Shown here: positions 9,227-18,437 of the stretch, piece after piece
How the letters are laid out: each line of letters opens with the position of its first letter
Numbering within the stretch: the first letter of the stretch is position 1
Assembly (NCBI GenBank): GCA_012517605.1
Contig: JAAYUS010000080.1
Coordinates: 1 to 49,233, forward strand
Length of the DNA stretch: 49,233 nt
Source: Bacteroidales bacterium
GTDB taxonomy: Bacteria > Bacteroidota > Bacteroidia > Bacteroidales > VadinHA17
Direction of reading: 5' to 3'
Notes under the pieces: model-generated
What the model was told of the DNA's origin: nothing
What the model saw: only the letters and a program-made list of their open reading frames with translations
Database searches by the model: none
Position numbers and translations under genes: made by a program

Positions 9227-9634
9227 ATGAAAGCTACAAAATATATTTTGATAGTTCTGGCTATAGCCAGCCTTAACAGCGGTATTGCGGCCCAGAACTC
9301 CCGGACTGAGAGGAAAATCAGGAGCATTGTTGTCACCCAGGAGAAATATGATATGCTTGTAACACGAAAATACAAGGAATCAGAGCAATATTTCGACAAC
9401 AGGGGAAACCTTGTGGAAGATATAACTTACAAACAGGGAAAGATCAGCAAACATTTCAAATATCAGTACGATGCTGATAATAATAAAATAAGGGAAGAAG
9501 AATATGATCCGGCAGGCAGGCTGATTGAGTATTCCGAATATAAGTATGAAAACGGGCTGAGGGTTGAGAAAAACGTCTATGATCCGAATAAAAAACTTAA
9601 ATCGCGGAAAATATATCAGTACACAGAATATTGA
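9227..9634 (+). CDS. Secreted protein with YD/RHS-like repeats, function unknown
   Basis: This 135-residue protein has a signal peptide (ILIVLAIASLNSGIAAQ) and a charged body of about five short beta-repeats: YFDNRGNLVED, HFKYQYDADNNKI, EYDPAGRLIEY, EYKYENGLRVE, NVYDPNKKLKS. This is the pattern of YD/RHS-type or MORN-like sheets. It lacks any toxin domain and is much smaller than RHS proteins. The gene stops at 9634, 2 nt before the polyphosphate polymerase start, so the two are likely translated from one mRNA. A structural or binding role in the periplasm is plausible, but no function can be assigned. Confidence 0.75.
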   Translation: MKATKYILIVLAIASLNSGIAAQNSRTERKIRSIVVTQEKYDMLVTRKYKESEQYFDNRGNLVEDITYKQGKISKHFKYQYDADNNKIREEEYDPAGRLIEYSEYKYENGLRVEKNVYDPNKKLKSRKIYQYTEY

Positions 9635-9636
9635 AT

Positions 9637-10416
9637 ATGACGACTGACATAAAAGATATTGTTGATTCCTTTGGCTCTGTTTCACTCGAAGAGACGGATG
9701 CGGTAAAACTTATGGACAGGTATGACACAAAATTACTTCTGCATGTCAGCCGGGTCCCCGAATTACTGAAACTGATGGCAGATAATTACCGGGTTCTGGA
9801 GATCAATGGCATCAGGATCTCTGGATACAATACCACATACCTTGAAACTCCTGATTATATGTTCTATAATCAGCATATTACCGACAGGGATGGACGGACA
9901 AAGGTAAGATTCAGAAAATACCTTTCAACAGGAAAGACATACCTGGAAATCAAAAAGAAGAACAGAAAACATAAAACTGTAAAGTGGAGGATCGAAAACC
10001 ATCTTCATGAAGGTTCCCTTGATCTTACGGCCCGTGAATTCATCAATAATCATATCTCTGTCGATTCTGCCGCTCTTAAACCGATCATTTCGAACAACTT
10101 CAAGAGGATCACTTTTGTAAGATATGATATTCCTGAGCGAATCACACTCGACCTCGATCTTTCTTTTTCAAGACCTGATGGCTTTAGCAGGGAGCTTCCG
10201 CTTGTGGCAATTGCCGAGTTGAAAAGCCAGGGAATTGCCGTAAGATCACCCTTTTCAAAGCTCATCAGAAGCCTGTCTTTTTTCCCGGTCGGTTTCAGCA
10301 AATATTGCACGGGACTGGCCTTGCTTTATGATGTTCCAAAAAAGAATATTCTTAAACAGAAAATTTTATTGTTAAACAGGATTGAAAATGAATATAATGG
10401 AGTCCTTAGTGCCTGA
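9637..10416 (+). CDS. VTC-domain polyphosphate polymerase family protein
   Basis: This 259-residue protein has the triphosphate-tunnel fold signatures of the VTC domain: LMDRYDTKLLLH near the start, YNTTYLETPDY, RTKVRFRKY, TYLEIKKKNRK (paired basic residues facing the tunnel), ITLDLDLSF and VAIAELKSQG. Family members make polyphosphate from ATP or bind it. The ATG at 9637 is preferred to the upstream TTG at 9631, which would overlap the previous gene's stop codon. The 3' end overlaps the next gene by 29 nt. VTC-domain and DUF4956 genes are a known adjacent pair in bacteria, which supports the call. Enzymatic activity is inferred. Confidence 0.82.
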   Translation: MTTDIKDIVDSFGSVSLEETDAVKLMDRYDTKLLLHVSRVPELLKLMADNYRVLEINGIRISGYNTTYLETPDYMFYNQHITDRDGRTKVRFRKYLSTGKTYLEIKKKNRKHKTVKWRIENHLHEGSLDLTAREFINNHISVDSAALKPIISNNFKRITFVRYDIPERITLDLDLSFSRPDGFSRELPLVAIAELKSQGIAVRSPFSKLIRSLSFFPVGFSKYCTGLALLYDVPKKNILKQKILLLNRIENEYNGVLSA

Positions 10417-11083
10417 TAATGTTAATATTGCAGGAATAAGCCTGCTGGATCTCCCGAATTTTCTGGAGTTTGTGCTGAGGTTCATACTGAATATGTCGGT
10501 AATTATGATCCTGGTCCGATGGCTTTATTATTCAAAAACCAGGCGGAAAGATTACCTTTTCACATATATCCTTATCTCCAGCATTGTCTTCCTGCTTTGT
10601 TTCCTTCTCGAAAGCGTAAAACTGCAGATAGGATTTGCCCTCGGTATGTTCGCGATCTTCGGCATAATACGCTACAGGACCGACGCCCTTCCAATAAAGG
10701 AAATGACATATCTGTTCCTTATAATAGGCGTTTCGGTAATAAATGCGCTGACAAATTCCGAAACCAGCCTGCTGGACCTTCTCTTTACAAATGCCGTGAT
10801 AATATTTATAACTTACGGTCTTGAAAAGGTATGGCTGCTGAAACATGAATCGTCAAAGCTTATAATTTACGAAAAGATCAATCTTATTAGAAAAGAGAAT
10901 TATGATTTGCTCATAAAGGATCTAGAGGAAAGGACAGGCATTAAAAAGATCAACAGGGTGGAAGTCGGGAAAATCAATTTTTTACGCGATATATGCGACC
11001 TGACAATTTACTATTATGCAGATAATAACGAAACCTCGTCCGGCCAGGCAAAAATCCACGATAACGATGACGATGATGACTAA
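10388..11083 (+). CDS. DUF4956 integral membrane protein
   Basis: This 231-residue protein has an N-terminal part with four or so membrane helices (FLEFVLRFILNMSVIMILV, YLFTYILISSIVFLLCFLL, IGFALGMFAIFGIIRYRTD, LLDLLFTNAVIIFITYGL). A cytosolic C-terminal domain ends in an Asp-rich tail, HDNDDDDD. GMFAIFGIIRYRTDAL is the signature of DUF4956 (about 220 aa). ATG 10388 is chosen over the upstream TTG 10382. It overlaps the VTC gene by 29 nt and the next gene by 8 nt, so all are translationally coupled. The likely role is a membrane partner of the polyphosphate polymerase; the biochemical function is unknown. Confidence 0.82.
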   Translation: MNIMESLVPDNVNIAGISLLDLPNFLEFVLRFILNMSVIMILVRWLYYSKTRRKDYLFTYILISSIVFLLCFLLESVKLQIGFALGMFAIFGIIRYRTDALPIKEMTYLFLIIGVSVINALTNSETSLLDLLFTNAVIIFITYGLEKVWLLKHESSKLIIYEKINLIRKENYDLLIKDLEERTGIKKINRVEVGKINFLRDICDLTIYYYADNNETSSGQAKIHDNDDDDD

Positions 11084-11744
11084 AAAGCTCTTTCTCCTGT
11101 GTGCAGCTTTCTGCATCACAATTACCACATTTTCACAGAAGAATGATTTTGGAATTTACTACTGTGTCGGAGGTGAGATCAAACTTGTCCGGAAACTTGA
11201 ACTGGACATAGTCGCTAATTTAAGGACACTTGACAATGCATCCAGAATCAGCCAGATATTTGTCGAACCCGGGTTGACGTATAAATTAAGCAAATTCCTT
11301 TCTGTCGGTGCAGGGTACAGGTTTACGAGTTTCTATGAGGATGATGATACATTCCATCCACGTCACCGCTGGTATTCCGATATAAAAGCAAAGTTTCCTG
11401 CAGGAGAATTTAAAATATCGGCAAGAATTAGATTCCAGCAGTCATTCAAGACTTATTTTGAAGATGAGAGTGATAAGGATCCTTATGATGAATTGAGATT
11501 CAGGCTAAAGACTTTGTACAATATCCCTTCATTCCCGGTGAATCCGTATCTTGCGGCTGAACTTTATATGCCTGTCTTGCAGGATCATGAAAAGACAATT
11601 GATACCCGAAAATTCATGGCCGGGGCTGAATACAATATTTCGAAAAAACACTCCGTTGAGCTTGAATACATGTATCAGCACGATTTCCTGCCAAAAGAAA
11701 AGAGCAGGAACATCCTGTCAGTAAATTATAATTTCAAGTTCTGA
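11076..11744 (+). CDS. DUF2490 outer-membrane beta-barrel protein
   Basis: This 222-residue protein starts at ATG 11076 (ATGATGACTAA overlaps the stop of the DUF4956 gene). The signal peptide (LFLLCAAFCITITTFSQ) follows at once, which is why longer upstream starts were rejected. The rest is alternating beta-strand with aromatic girdles: VEPGLTYKLSKFLSVGAGYRF, HRWYSDI, ARIRFQQSF, LAAELYMPV, AGAEYNISKKHSVELEYMY, ending ILSVNYNFKF with a terminal Phe, as expected for an outer-membrane barrel. It matches the DUF2490 pattern. Its coupling to a VTC/DUF4956 pair suggests export or surface handling of a product, which is inference. Confidence 0.8.
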   Translation: MTKKLFLLCAAFCITITTFSQKNDFGIYYCVGGEIKLVRKLELDIVANLRTLDNASRISQIFVEPGLTYKLSKFLSVGAGYRFTSFYEDDDTFHPRHRWYSDIKAKFPAGEFKISARIRFQQSFKTYFEDESDKDPYDELRFRLKTLYNIPSFPVNPYLAAELYMPVLQDHEKTIDTRKFMAGAEYNISKKHSVELEYMYQHDFLPKEKSRNILSVNYNFKF

Positions 11745-11817
11745 AAAATCTGCATTTATTGAATTTATCGCTGTGATTTTTTACTTTTAAGGCTTCACTC
11801 TTAAAAGATGAAGTTTT

Positions 11818-13167
11818 ATGAAGATCAGACTTGCTCTAACTGCTTTAATATTCTTTTCATTATCATTAATTTCTCCGGCACAGATAAAACCTGAACGCCA
11901 GTGGCCGGGTTACAGGGGTTATCTTGCTTCTGGTGTTCTCGACAACGCAGGATTGCCTGAATCATTTGATTTCCAGAAGATGCAAAACGTCAAATGGAAA
12001 ATAAACATCCCCGGCATGGGGATATCAAGCCCTGTGATCTGGGGCAGCAATCTTTTCATCACCACCGCTGTCAGTGAAGGCGATAAGGCCGGCTTTAAAC
12101 CGGGCATTTTTGGTAATGTCACGCCTGTTAATGATGCCTCAGTCCATGAGTGGAAGGTCTATTGCATTGATAAAATGTCAGGGAAGGTGGTATGGGAAAG
12201 AACATCTTACAAAGGGATTCCGAAAATAAAGCGCCATCCCAAATCAACACATGCCAACAGCACAGTTGCAACCGACGGAAAACATGTAGTTGCTTTTTTT
12301 GGCTCAGAAGGCCTCTTCTGCTATGATGTAAACGGTAAATTACTGTGGCAGAAAGATTTTGGCGTTCTTAAATCGGTATTCTTTACAATGCCTGACGCTG
12401 AATGGGAATTTGCCAGCTCGCCAATAATATACAATGGAGTTGTTGTGATCCAGTGCGACGTGCTTGAGAACTCATTCCTGGCAGCCTATGACGTGAGAAC
12501 TGGAAAAGAATTGTGGAAAACTCAGCGCGATGAATATCCGGGATGGTGCACTCCAAATATTTATACCTGTAACGGAAAGACATACGTTTGCGTAAACGGG
12601 TATAAACATAGGGGAGGATATGATTTCTTAACCGGAAAGGAAATCTGGAAAATGTCGGGTGGAGGAGATATCCAGATACCAACTCCCATTATCGGAAATA
12701 ACCTTATTTACTTCAATAGCGCGCATGGCAAAAGCTCACCTGTTATAGCTGTCAGGACAGACGCCACCGGCGATATTACACTGAAAGGAGATGAGACCTC
12801 AAATCAGGGTGTCCTCTGGTCCATTCCCAGGGGTGGATCCTACATGCATACAATGCTTCTGTACAGGAACAAACTTTACAATGTAAACTGGAACGGGACC
12901 ATTAACTGCCTTGATCCTCTTACAGGAAAGGAAATATACAATGCCAAGCTCGGCGCTTCAAAGAGCTTCATAGCATCACCCGTGGCTTCTGACGGAAGGA
13001 TTTATATCGTGGATGAGGAGGGGACCGTTTATATTATCTCAGATGAGCCTTCATTCAGGCAGCTGGCAGAGATCCCTTTGAATGACATTTGCATGACTGC
13101 TCCAGCAATCACCGACGGAATGATATTCTTCAGGACTCAGAACTACCTGTATGCCGTAGGAAAATAA
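11818..13167 (+). CDS. Secreted PQQ-like (BamB-type) beta-propeller protein
   Basis: This 449-residue protein has a signal peptide (LALTALIFFSLSLISPAQ), then the QWPGYRGYL entry motif and about seven to eight blades built on the repeat D-x-x-[ST]-G-K-x-x-W (DKMSGKVVWERT, DVNGKLLWQKD, DVRTGKELWKTQ, DFLTGKEIWKM, DPLTGKEIYNA). These are PQQ-like repeats as in BamB and quinoprotein dehydrogenases. I see no PQQ-binding cysteine pair or calcium-site residues, so a cofactor is unlikely. It lies 73 nt downstream of the DUF2490 gene on the same strand and converges on the redox operon, which encodes three similar propellers (gap of 16 nt). Confidence 0.85.
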   Translation: MKIRLALTALIFFSLSLISPAQIKPERQWPGYRGYLASGVLDNAGLPESFDFQKMQNVKWKINIPGMGISSPVIWGSNLFITTAVSEGDKAGFKPGIFGNVTPVNDASVHEWKVYCIDKMSGKVVWERTSYKGIPKIKRHPKSTHANSTVATDGKHVVAFFGSEGLFCYDVNGKLLWQKDFGVLKSVFFTMPDAEWEFASSPIIYNGVVVIQCDVLENSFLAAYDVRTGKELWKTQRDEYPGWCTPNIYTCNGKTYVCVNGYKHRGGYDFLTGKEIWKMSGGGDIQIPTPIIGNNLIYFNSAHGKSSPVIAVRTDATGDITLKGDETSNQGVLWSIPRGGSYMHTMLLYRNKLYNVNWNGTINCLDPLTGKEIYNAKLGASKSFIASPVASDGRIYIVDEEGTVYIISDEPSFRQLAEIPLNDICMTAPAITDGMIFFRTQNYLYAVGK

Positions 13168-13183
13168 GAGTATGAACAGCCTC

Positions 13184-16100
13184 TTATTCTTTTCTGATTC
13201 TGGCAATCAGATCATCTTTTTTCACTGATCGTACGGATATGGCAAGTGCAGCCAGACCTGTAAGAAGGATCAGAAATATCATACCTGCAATTGTGGTCCA
13301 TGGAATGGAAGCATTTCCGGCGATTGAAGGCCTTGTTGCCAGAAGTGCAGATACAACTCCCGTAAGGATACCTGCAACCAGAATAAGTGAATGATCCCTG
13401 AAAATCATCGAACGTATTCTTTTCACCGAAAAGCCTGTTGCCATCATAAGACCAAATTCACGCTTACGCTGGTTGAAATTTCTGATAAGGATGAATCCAA
13501 GGCCCGCAACCCCAAGTATCATTCCTATCCCGCCGAGGATTGTGAAAACTGTGAGATATGTGTTTGTTACCACAAAAAACGATGCAAGACGATCATAAGC
13601 AGGTTCAAAATGTGCTCCGTATTCTGAAAAACGTTCATTAAGAGTGCTTTGATAAATGCCGGTCATTCCCGGATCTCCGTCGGCAAGAAAGATCTGGCTG
13701 CCTGAAATGGAAGGGAAAAAACGGCTGAAATCCCTGTTGCCTGTCAAAACATAACCCTGAAATACTGACGATTTAAGCCCGGCCGAAATTACAATGTTAA
13801 GTATCTGACCGTTCTCAGACCTTATTCTGAGTGTATCACCTGTCCGGATCTTAAGACCGTATTGAAGAACAGTCTGGTCAGCTATGCCATAAATAGTGCT
13901 GTCGTTGGGAGGATTGTTCAGTGTAAGCCATGGATCTGTCTTTTTCAAACCTTTCATCCGGGTGGCAAAGGAAAAGGACCCTCTGCTCACAAATGCCGAA
14001 GGGTCAATTCCCGCAAGAGGGGGAGAGGTTATGTGGTTAAGATTCAGACAGCTTGCGTCATTCCCTGATGTTTTTGCTGCCTGCACAAAAATCAGATCTT
14101 TAAATTCAGCTTCATCCAGCCCGAGATCATGCCTGGTCTCAGCAGAATTAAGGTCACCCTGCATAGGTACAGGTGATTCGCCCCATAAAAGGAATCCGCC
14201 GGTTCCGCCAGATCTCTTAAGCATGGAATCATTAATATCCATCCTGTTGACGCTGGTGATTATAACGGCAAATAATCCTGCGGCAAGAAACAAAACTGGT
14301 GCTATTGCCTGCTGCGGATTGAAGGAATAATATCTGCCTGAAATCATTCGTGCATTCCTGAAACCTGGTGAAACTGAGATCTTTTTCCTTAGAAAACTCT
14401 GCCGTACAATAAGTATCATGGCAGCAAAGGCTGCTATCCCTGCACAAAATGACAGGAGAGTTGATTGCTCAGGAATCAGGAATGATAACGCAGTGATTAA
14501 AACAGTGATGATTGAAAGGGCAACAGCAAGAAAGAAATTCAATTTTGAAGAAGGCTCACGTATCGCTCCCGTTTCTTTTCTGTATAACCGTTTCAGAAAT
14601 CCGGAAGATCTGTACATCAGGATCAGGAAGATCAGCAAAATGCTAATTCCAAATCCCATCAGAAGTGTGCCGGGATAAAAACCTGCACTCAGTGTGTCTG
14701 TCTGCACGGCGCCCTGCCAGACAGAATTCAGGGCCTTTACCACAACAATGTTGAAAAGACTGCCAGCAAGGGCTCCGGGCAGGGCACCGCCCAAAGCAAT
14801 AATTGCTGTCTCTGTTAATAATATCTTCCTTATGCTGCTGTTCCGAAATCCTATCGAAAACAATGTACTGATCTGGTTTCTTTTTGATTCAAGAAAAGTC
14901 GAAACAACGAGAATAAGAAGTATGATCGCTGAAAGGATTATGAAGAATCCCAGACCAAGGAACAGCGAACTGAAATCGACACCGCTGCCGGCAGCATCTG
15001 ATGAAACAGCAGGCAGATCGGTAATCGTAAATCCCGATTTATACGGATCAAGAGCACCTGTTGTTTTTGCATAAATCAGGCTGTCACTAACTCCGTTCGC
15101 AAATCTTATTGAAGTAACAGGACCATAGTTGCTGCCCCATAATTCCTTCCCCTTTTCATAATTAATAAATGCCTTGGGAGTTCCCCTGAATGAATTCCAG
15201 TATTTCTCATCCTTATCCCTTATTAGGTCCATATTAACTGATATTCCGGCATCCCAGGCTGAACACGACTCTTTGCCTGCGATGCCTGGGAATTCAGGCA
15301 TAAGCAGGGAGTCTGACCAGATACCTTTCATCTCAACAATTTCGCTGACTATGAAATCATTTTTGGCTTCAACAAGGCGATTCTTTGAGTCGGGAGTATA
15401 ATAAGTCATTGTCACTGTATCACCTGGTAAGGCTTTCAGATCCTCAGCAATCCAATGGTTAAGGATGATGCCGTTTCCACGGGGCACTCCGGGATAAAGG
15501 TCAGGATCAATGGCAGAAACAAAGGAATATGGAGTCGACCTGTCACCAAGTCTGATGCTGTTGGCAAGGTATGTTATTGCAGGATGTGACTCCAGCGGCA
15601 GTTTTTCAATCTCACCGGCAATGAGATCATCAATGAAGATCCTGTCGGATATAAGTTCATAGCCTCCGGTGGCCGGAATCTTCCTGACTGTCAGGCCTAT
15701 ATCCACGGGATCGATGAATTTGTACAGGCTGTTGTAAATATCCCGGACTGTAATACCTGGTCGTCTTTCAAACAACAGCCTGTTGATACCGGGGAAATTG
15801 TCAATCCTGCCTTTAAGATCGGAAAGACCGATGAAAATGTTTAATGGAGTGATCTGGCTTATTCCCAGCGAGAAATTTCCTGATTGTGAACTGGACAGAA
15901 CTCTTCCGGTTTTGATCACGATGGAACTGGTTGTGCTTTTGTCAGGCGAAAACGGAGCATCGGCAGGAAGATCACTGAGTGTACTGAACCTGATGATAAT
16001 ATCATCGCCTGGTTTGAGATCCAGATAGGATGCAAGCTTTTGATTTATCGCTGCTTCTCCTTTATTTAAAGTTATGGAATCGTTTCCCTGGAATGGGAAA

Positions 16101-16450
16101 AAACTCTCATCGACAGCATAAATTTTGATGGAGGGTGAAGTGGTACCGGTTGAAAAATTCTGGCAGAATCCGTCAATTTCAAGAACGCCGGTCGTTTTAA
16201 GTCCCGTCGCCTTTTCCATCTTACTGCAAAGCATGGGGTCAAAATACCTGATGCCTGAACTGACCATGATTCCTGTTTTGCCGATCTTCTCCAATGATGT
16301 CTTCTTCAGACTGCCCCTGACAGAATTACCTGTCATTAGTGAACCTGTTATTACAGCTGTCAGAAGAATGATGATCAGCACCTGGTAAATAACTCCCTTG
16401 CGGTCGTACAATAATGATTTAAAGGCAATATGACTTAGATTCATCCTCAT
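13184..16450 (-). CDS. ABC transporter permease with two FtsX domains (MacB/LolCE-like)
   Basis: This 1088-residue protein has an N-terminal membrane anchor (VLIIILLTAVITGSLMTGNSVRG), a large extracytoplasmic region, an FtsX module at about residues 490-630 (FFIILSAIILLILVVSTFLESKRNQISTLFS...), a second soluble region, and a C-terminal FtsX module (about 965-1088, ILGGIGMILGVAGLGFILI then RKREFGLMMATGF). With two modules in one chain it could work without a second permease. It starts 5 nt after the ATPase stop, so the two form one transporter. Such systems act on the periplasmic side (lipoprotein release, extrusion of molecules or mechanotransmission). It is the last gene of the redox operon; cargo unknown. 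An alternative start is ATG 16444. Confidence 0.88.
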   Translation of the reverse strand: MRMNLSHIAFKSLLYDRKGVIYQVLIIILLTAVITGSLMTGNSVRGSLKKTSLEKIGKTGIMVSSGIRYFDPMLCSKMEKATGLKTTGVLEIDGFCQNFSTGTTSPSIKIYAVDESFFPFQGNDSITLNKGEAAINQKLASYLDLKPGDDIIIRFSTLSDLPADAPFSPDKSTTSSIVIKTGRVLSSSQSGNFSLGISQITPLNIFIGLSDLKGRIDNFPGINRLLFERRPGITVRDIYNSLYKFIDPVDIGLTVRKIPATGGYELISDRIFIDDLIAGEIEKLPLESHPAITYLANSIRLGDRSTPYSFVSAIDPDLYPGVPRGNGIILNHWIAEDLKALPGDTVTMTYYTPDSKNRLVEAKNDFIVSEIVEMKGIWSDSLLMPEFPGIAGKESCSAWDAGISVNMDLIRDKDEKYWNSFRGTPKAFINYEKGKELWGSNYGPVTSIRFANGVSDSLIYAKTTGALDPYKSGFTITDLPAVSSDAAGSGVDFSSLFLGLGFFIILSAIILLILVVSTFLESKRNQISTLFSIGFRNSSIRKILLTETAIIALGGALPGALAGSLFNIVVVKALNSVWQGAVQTDTLSAGFYPGTLLMGFGISILLIFLILMYRSSGFLKRLYRKETGAIREPSSKLNFFLAVALSIITVLITALSFLIPEQSTLLSFCAGIAAFAAMILIVRQSFLRKKISVSPGFRNARMISGRYYSFNPQQAIAPVLFLAAGLFAVIITSVNRMDINDSMLKRSGGTGGFLLWGESPVPMQGDLNSAETRHDLGLDEAEFKDLIFVQAAKTSGNDASCLNLNHITSPPLAGIDPSAFVSRGSFSFATRMKGLKKTDPWLTLNNPPNDSTIYGIADQTVLQYGLKIRTGDTLRIRSENGQILNIVISAGLKSSVFQGYVLTGNRDFSRFFPSISGSQIFLADGDPGMTGIYQSTLNERFSEYGAHFEPAYDRLASFFVVTNTYLTVFTILGGIGMILGVAGLGFILIRNFNQRKREFGLMMATGFSVKRIRSMIFRDHSLILVAGILTGVVSALLATRPSIAGNASIPWTTIAGMIFLILLTGLAALAISVRSVKKDDLIARIRKE

Positions 16451-16455
16451 AGCTG

Positions 16456-17139
16456 TTATTTCTGCATGCCGGTGACCTGAAAAAGCTTTCCTTCAGAAAG
16501 GTTGTACCTCAGTTTCATCTTGCCGGCAAGTTCAGCCGAATGTGTGGCAACAATCAGTGTAATGCCATATTCATTGTTCATCCTGACAAGAAGATCTCCC
16601 AGGTTTTCAGCATTTTTTCTGTCGAGAGAGCCGGTTGGTTCATCTGCAAGCAGAATGGATGGTCTGTTAACAAGTGCCCTGACCAGGGTTGCTCTTTGCG
16701 CCTCCCCTCCGGATATCTGATCGGGATACTTGCCGGCAAGCTCAGTGATGCCGGTCTTCTTCATCATTTCTTCAGCATCTTCAACCCTTTTGTCAAACTC
16801 ATTTCCCGAAATCTCTGAAGCCAGAAGCGGAAGGAGTATATTCTCTTTTACCGTCAGATACGGCAGGAGAAGATGTTCCTGGAACACGAATCCTATATTC
16901 TTGTTCCTGTAGGAAGCGGAACTATCCTGATCATAATCAAGTATCCTGACTCCCCTGAAAAGCAGATCTCCACTGTCGGGTCTGTCGAGTAACCCTATAA
17001 TGTTAAGCAGAGTGGTCTTTCCAGACCCCGAAGGGCCAGCTATTGATATTGAATCACCCTCATTGACGGTAAGTGTCAGTTCATTAAGAACTACGCCCCT
17101 CTGCTGGAAGGATTTTGTGATGTTCTTTATTTCAAGCAT
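16456..17139 (-). CDS. ABC transporter ATP-binding protein, LolD/MacB type
   Basis: This 227-residue protein has a complete nucleotide-binding domain: Walker A GPSGSGKT (35-42), Q-loop Gln87 in FVFQEHLLLPYLTV, signature SGGEAQ (143-148), Walker B ILLADEP (162-168) and switch His200. The ENILLPLL and SGGEAQRATLVRALVNRP segments place it with LolD/MacB/FtsE-type ATPases that power FtsX permeases. Its start overlaps the glycosyltransferase stop by 8 nt and its stop lies 5 nt before the FtsX permease. The domain gives no substrate information. Confidence 0.93.
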   Translation of the reverse strand: MLEIKNITKSFQQRGVVLNELTLTVNEGDSISIAGPSGSGKTTLLNIIGLLDRPDSGDLLFRGVRILDYDQDSSASYRNKNIGFVFQEHLLLPYLTVKENILLPLLASEISGNEFDKRVEDAEEMMKKTGITELAGKYPDQISGGEAQRATLVRALVNRPSILLADEPTGSLDRKNAENLGDLLVRMNNEYGITLIVATHSAELAGKMKLRYNLSEGKLFQVTGMQK

Positions 17140-18433
17140 TTTTCACTGTTTTTTCATATACTGAGGCAAGTCCTTCTGACATCCTGGCAAGGGAAAATTC
17201 TTTACGAACGTTGTTTATACCGTCAGATCTGAGCTGTGCCAATTGCTCCCTGTCGGTAAGAAGATTATAAAGTGAAGTTGCAAGCTCTTCCACCGTATCT
17301 GGTGAATAGATAATACCACCGCCTGTCTTTTCGACTATCTCAGGAAATGCTCCCGTGTCAGGCTGTACTACCGGGATCCCTGAAGCATTTGCTTCAAGAA
17401 GGTACAGTCCATATCCATCATATTTACGAACCGGAACTGTAATGACATCGACATCATTGAAGAACCTCATTTTCCCTTCACCCTGAAAGTCGGGATATAT
17501 ATGAATGCTTTTCGCAAGTCCTGCCTCCCTGATTTTCTTAATCTGATCTGAAAGAAACGGTTTATCAATTCCCGTGTATCCTCCGCACACATTGAGTGTC
17601 AGACCGGGTATACGATCCTTCTTTTTGAGCTCAATAAAGGCATCGACAAGCTTGTCAAAGCCATTATGGTAATTCACCCTGCTGAAATACCCTATTGCAG
17701 AAGGTGACGGTCTCACAGCAGGTACAGGATCGCCTTCGGGATCAAAACCAAGCGGAATTATCGACACATTATTGCCATTGATACCCGTTCTTTGCAGAAA
17801 AAAGTCTTTGTAATACCTGCTGGGGGTGACAAATGAGTCGACATAAACGGCTTCCCTGGCGATCATTTCCCAGGCCCTGGATCTGAAAGGTTCAGCCATA
17901 TCATCTATCCAGTCATCCTCATTCAGGAGGGAGCATACAACCTTTACGTCCATCCGTTTTTTGAGCTGCCTTGCAATTCCCAGGATAAGGGCATTGGAAA
18001 GATGGATTATATCTGGTTTCCCATCCCGTGAGAGATATCTTACCAGCCTGTCGACTTCTGATTTTCTGAATGCATTGTCGCCTTCAATCATATTGATGGT
18101 AAGCTCCTCATATCCTTCAGAGCTGGTTGTACCGGCCTGTTTTGCGGCAAGTTTCAGAAAAAGGTCTGTGTCGAGGAGTTTATCAAAAAAAGCAGGCATG
18201 TTCCTGAGAAATTTTACCTTTTCTCTCAGATACATCGATATGGCGCCAAAAAACACATTGTTGTCGAAGCCGCTTTCCTTCAATGTTGTCTTGTCGGGAG
18301 GCAGATACAGCGGAATGGCTTTAGCATCTATGCCAGGCACTTTGCGTATTGCCCTTACATAAAGCATATCGCGGTAACAATTTCCGCAATAGAATGATCC
18401 TCCGGAACCAGTAATAAGATATACTATTTTCAT
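17132..18433 (-). CDS. GT4-family glycosyltransferase with an N-terminal CGNC loop
   Basis: This 433-residue GT-B protein opens with MKIVYLITGSGGSFYCGNC; the C-terminal half has the donor-binding part of GT4 (GYFSRVNYHNGFDKLVDAF, LNVCGGYTG, VPVRKYDGYGLYLLEANASGIPVV, with the E-x7-E-like KYDGYGLYLLEA). Start ATG 18433 is preferred to a TTG 24 nt upstream because the family starts at MKI. The CGNCYRD motif in the glycine-rich loop is unusual for GT4. I recall similar CG[NT]C...RDN openings in uncharacterised glycosyltransferases of other phyla, so it is probably a family trait. It lies between a propeller gene (4-nt gap) and the ABC ATPase (8-nt overlap). Acceptor unknown. Confidence 0.85.
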   Translation of the reverse strand: MKIVYLITGSGGSFYCGNCYRDMLYVRAIRKVPGIDAKAIPLYLPPDKTTLKESGFDNNVFFGAISMYLREKVKFLRNMPAFFDKLLDTDLFLKLAAKQAGTTSSEGYEELTINMIEGDNAFRKSEVDRLVRYLSRDGKPDIIHLSNALILGIARQLKKRMDVKVVCSLLNEDDWIDDMAEPFRSRAWEMIAREAVYVDSFVTPSRYYKDFFLQRTGINGNNVSIIPLGFDPEGDPVPAVRPSPSAIGYFSRVNYHNGFDKLVDAFIELKKKDRIPGLTLNVCGGYTGIDKPFLSDQIKKIREAGLAKSIHIYPDFQGEGKMRFFNDVDVITVPVRKYDGYGLYLLEANASGIPVVQPDTGAFPEIVEKTGGGIIYSPDTVEELATSLYNLLTDREQLAQLRSDGINNVRKEFSLARMSEGLASVYEKTVKNA

Positions 18434-18437
18434 TTCA

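Noticed and set aside
11016-11075. Longer start for the DUF2490 gene
   Set aside because: It would put about 20 basic residues before the signal peptide and overlap the DUF4956 tail; ATG 11076 fits better.
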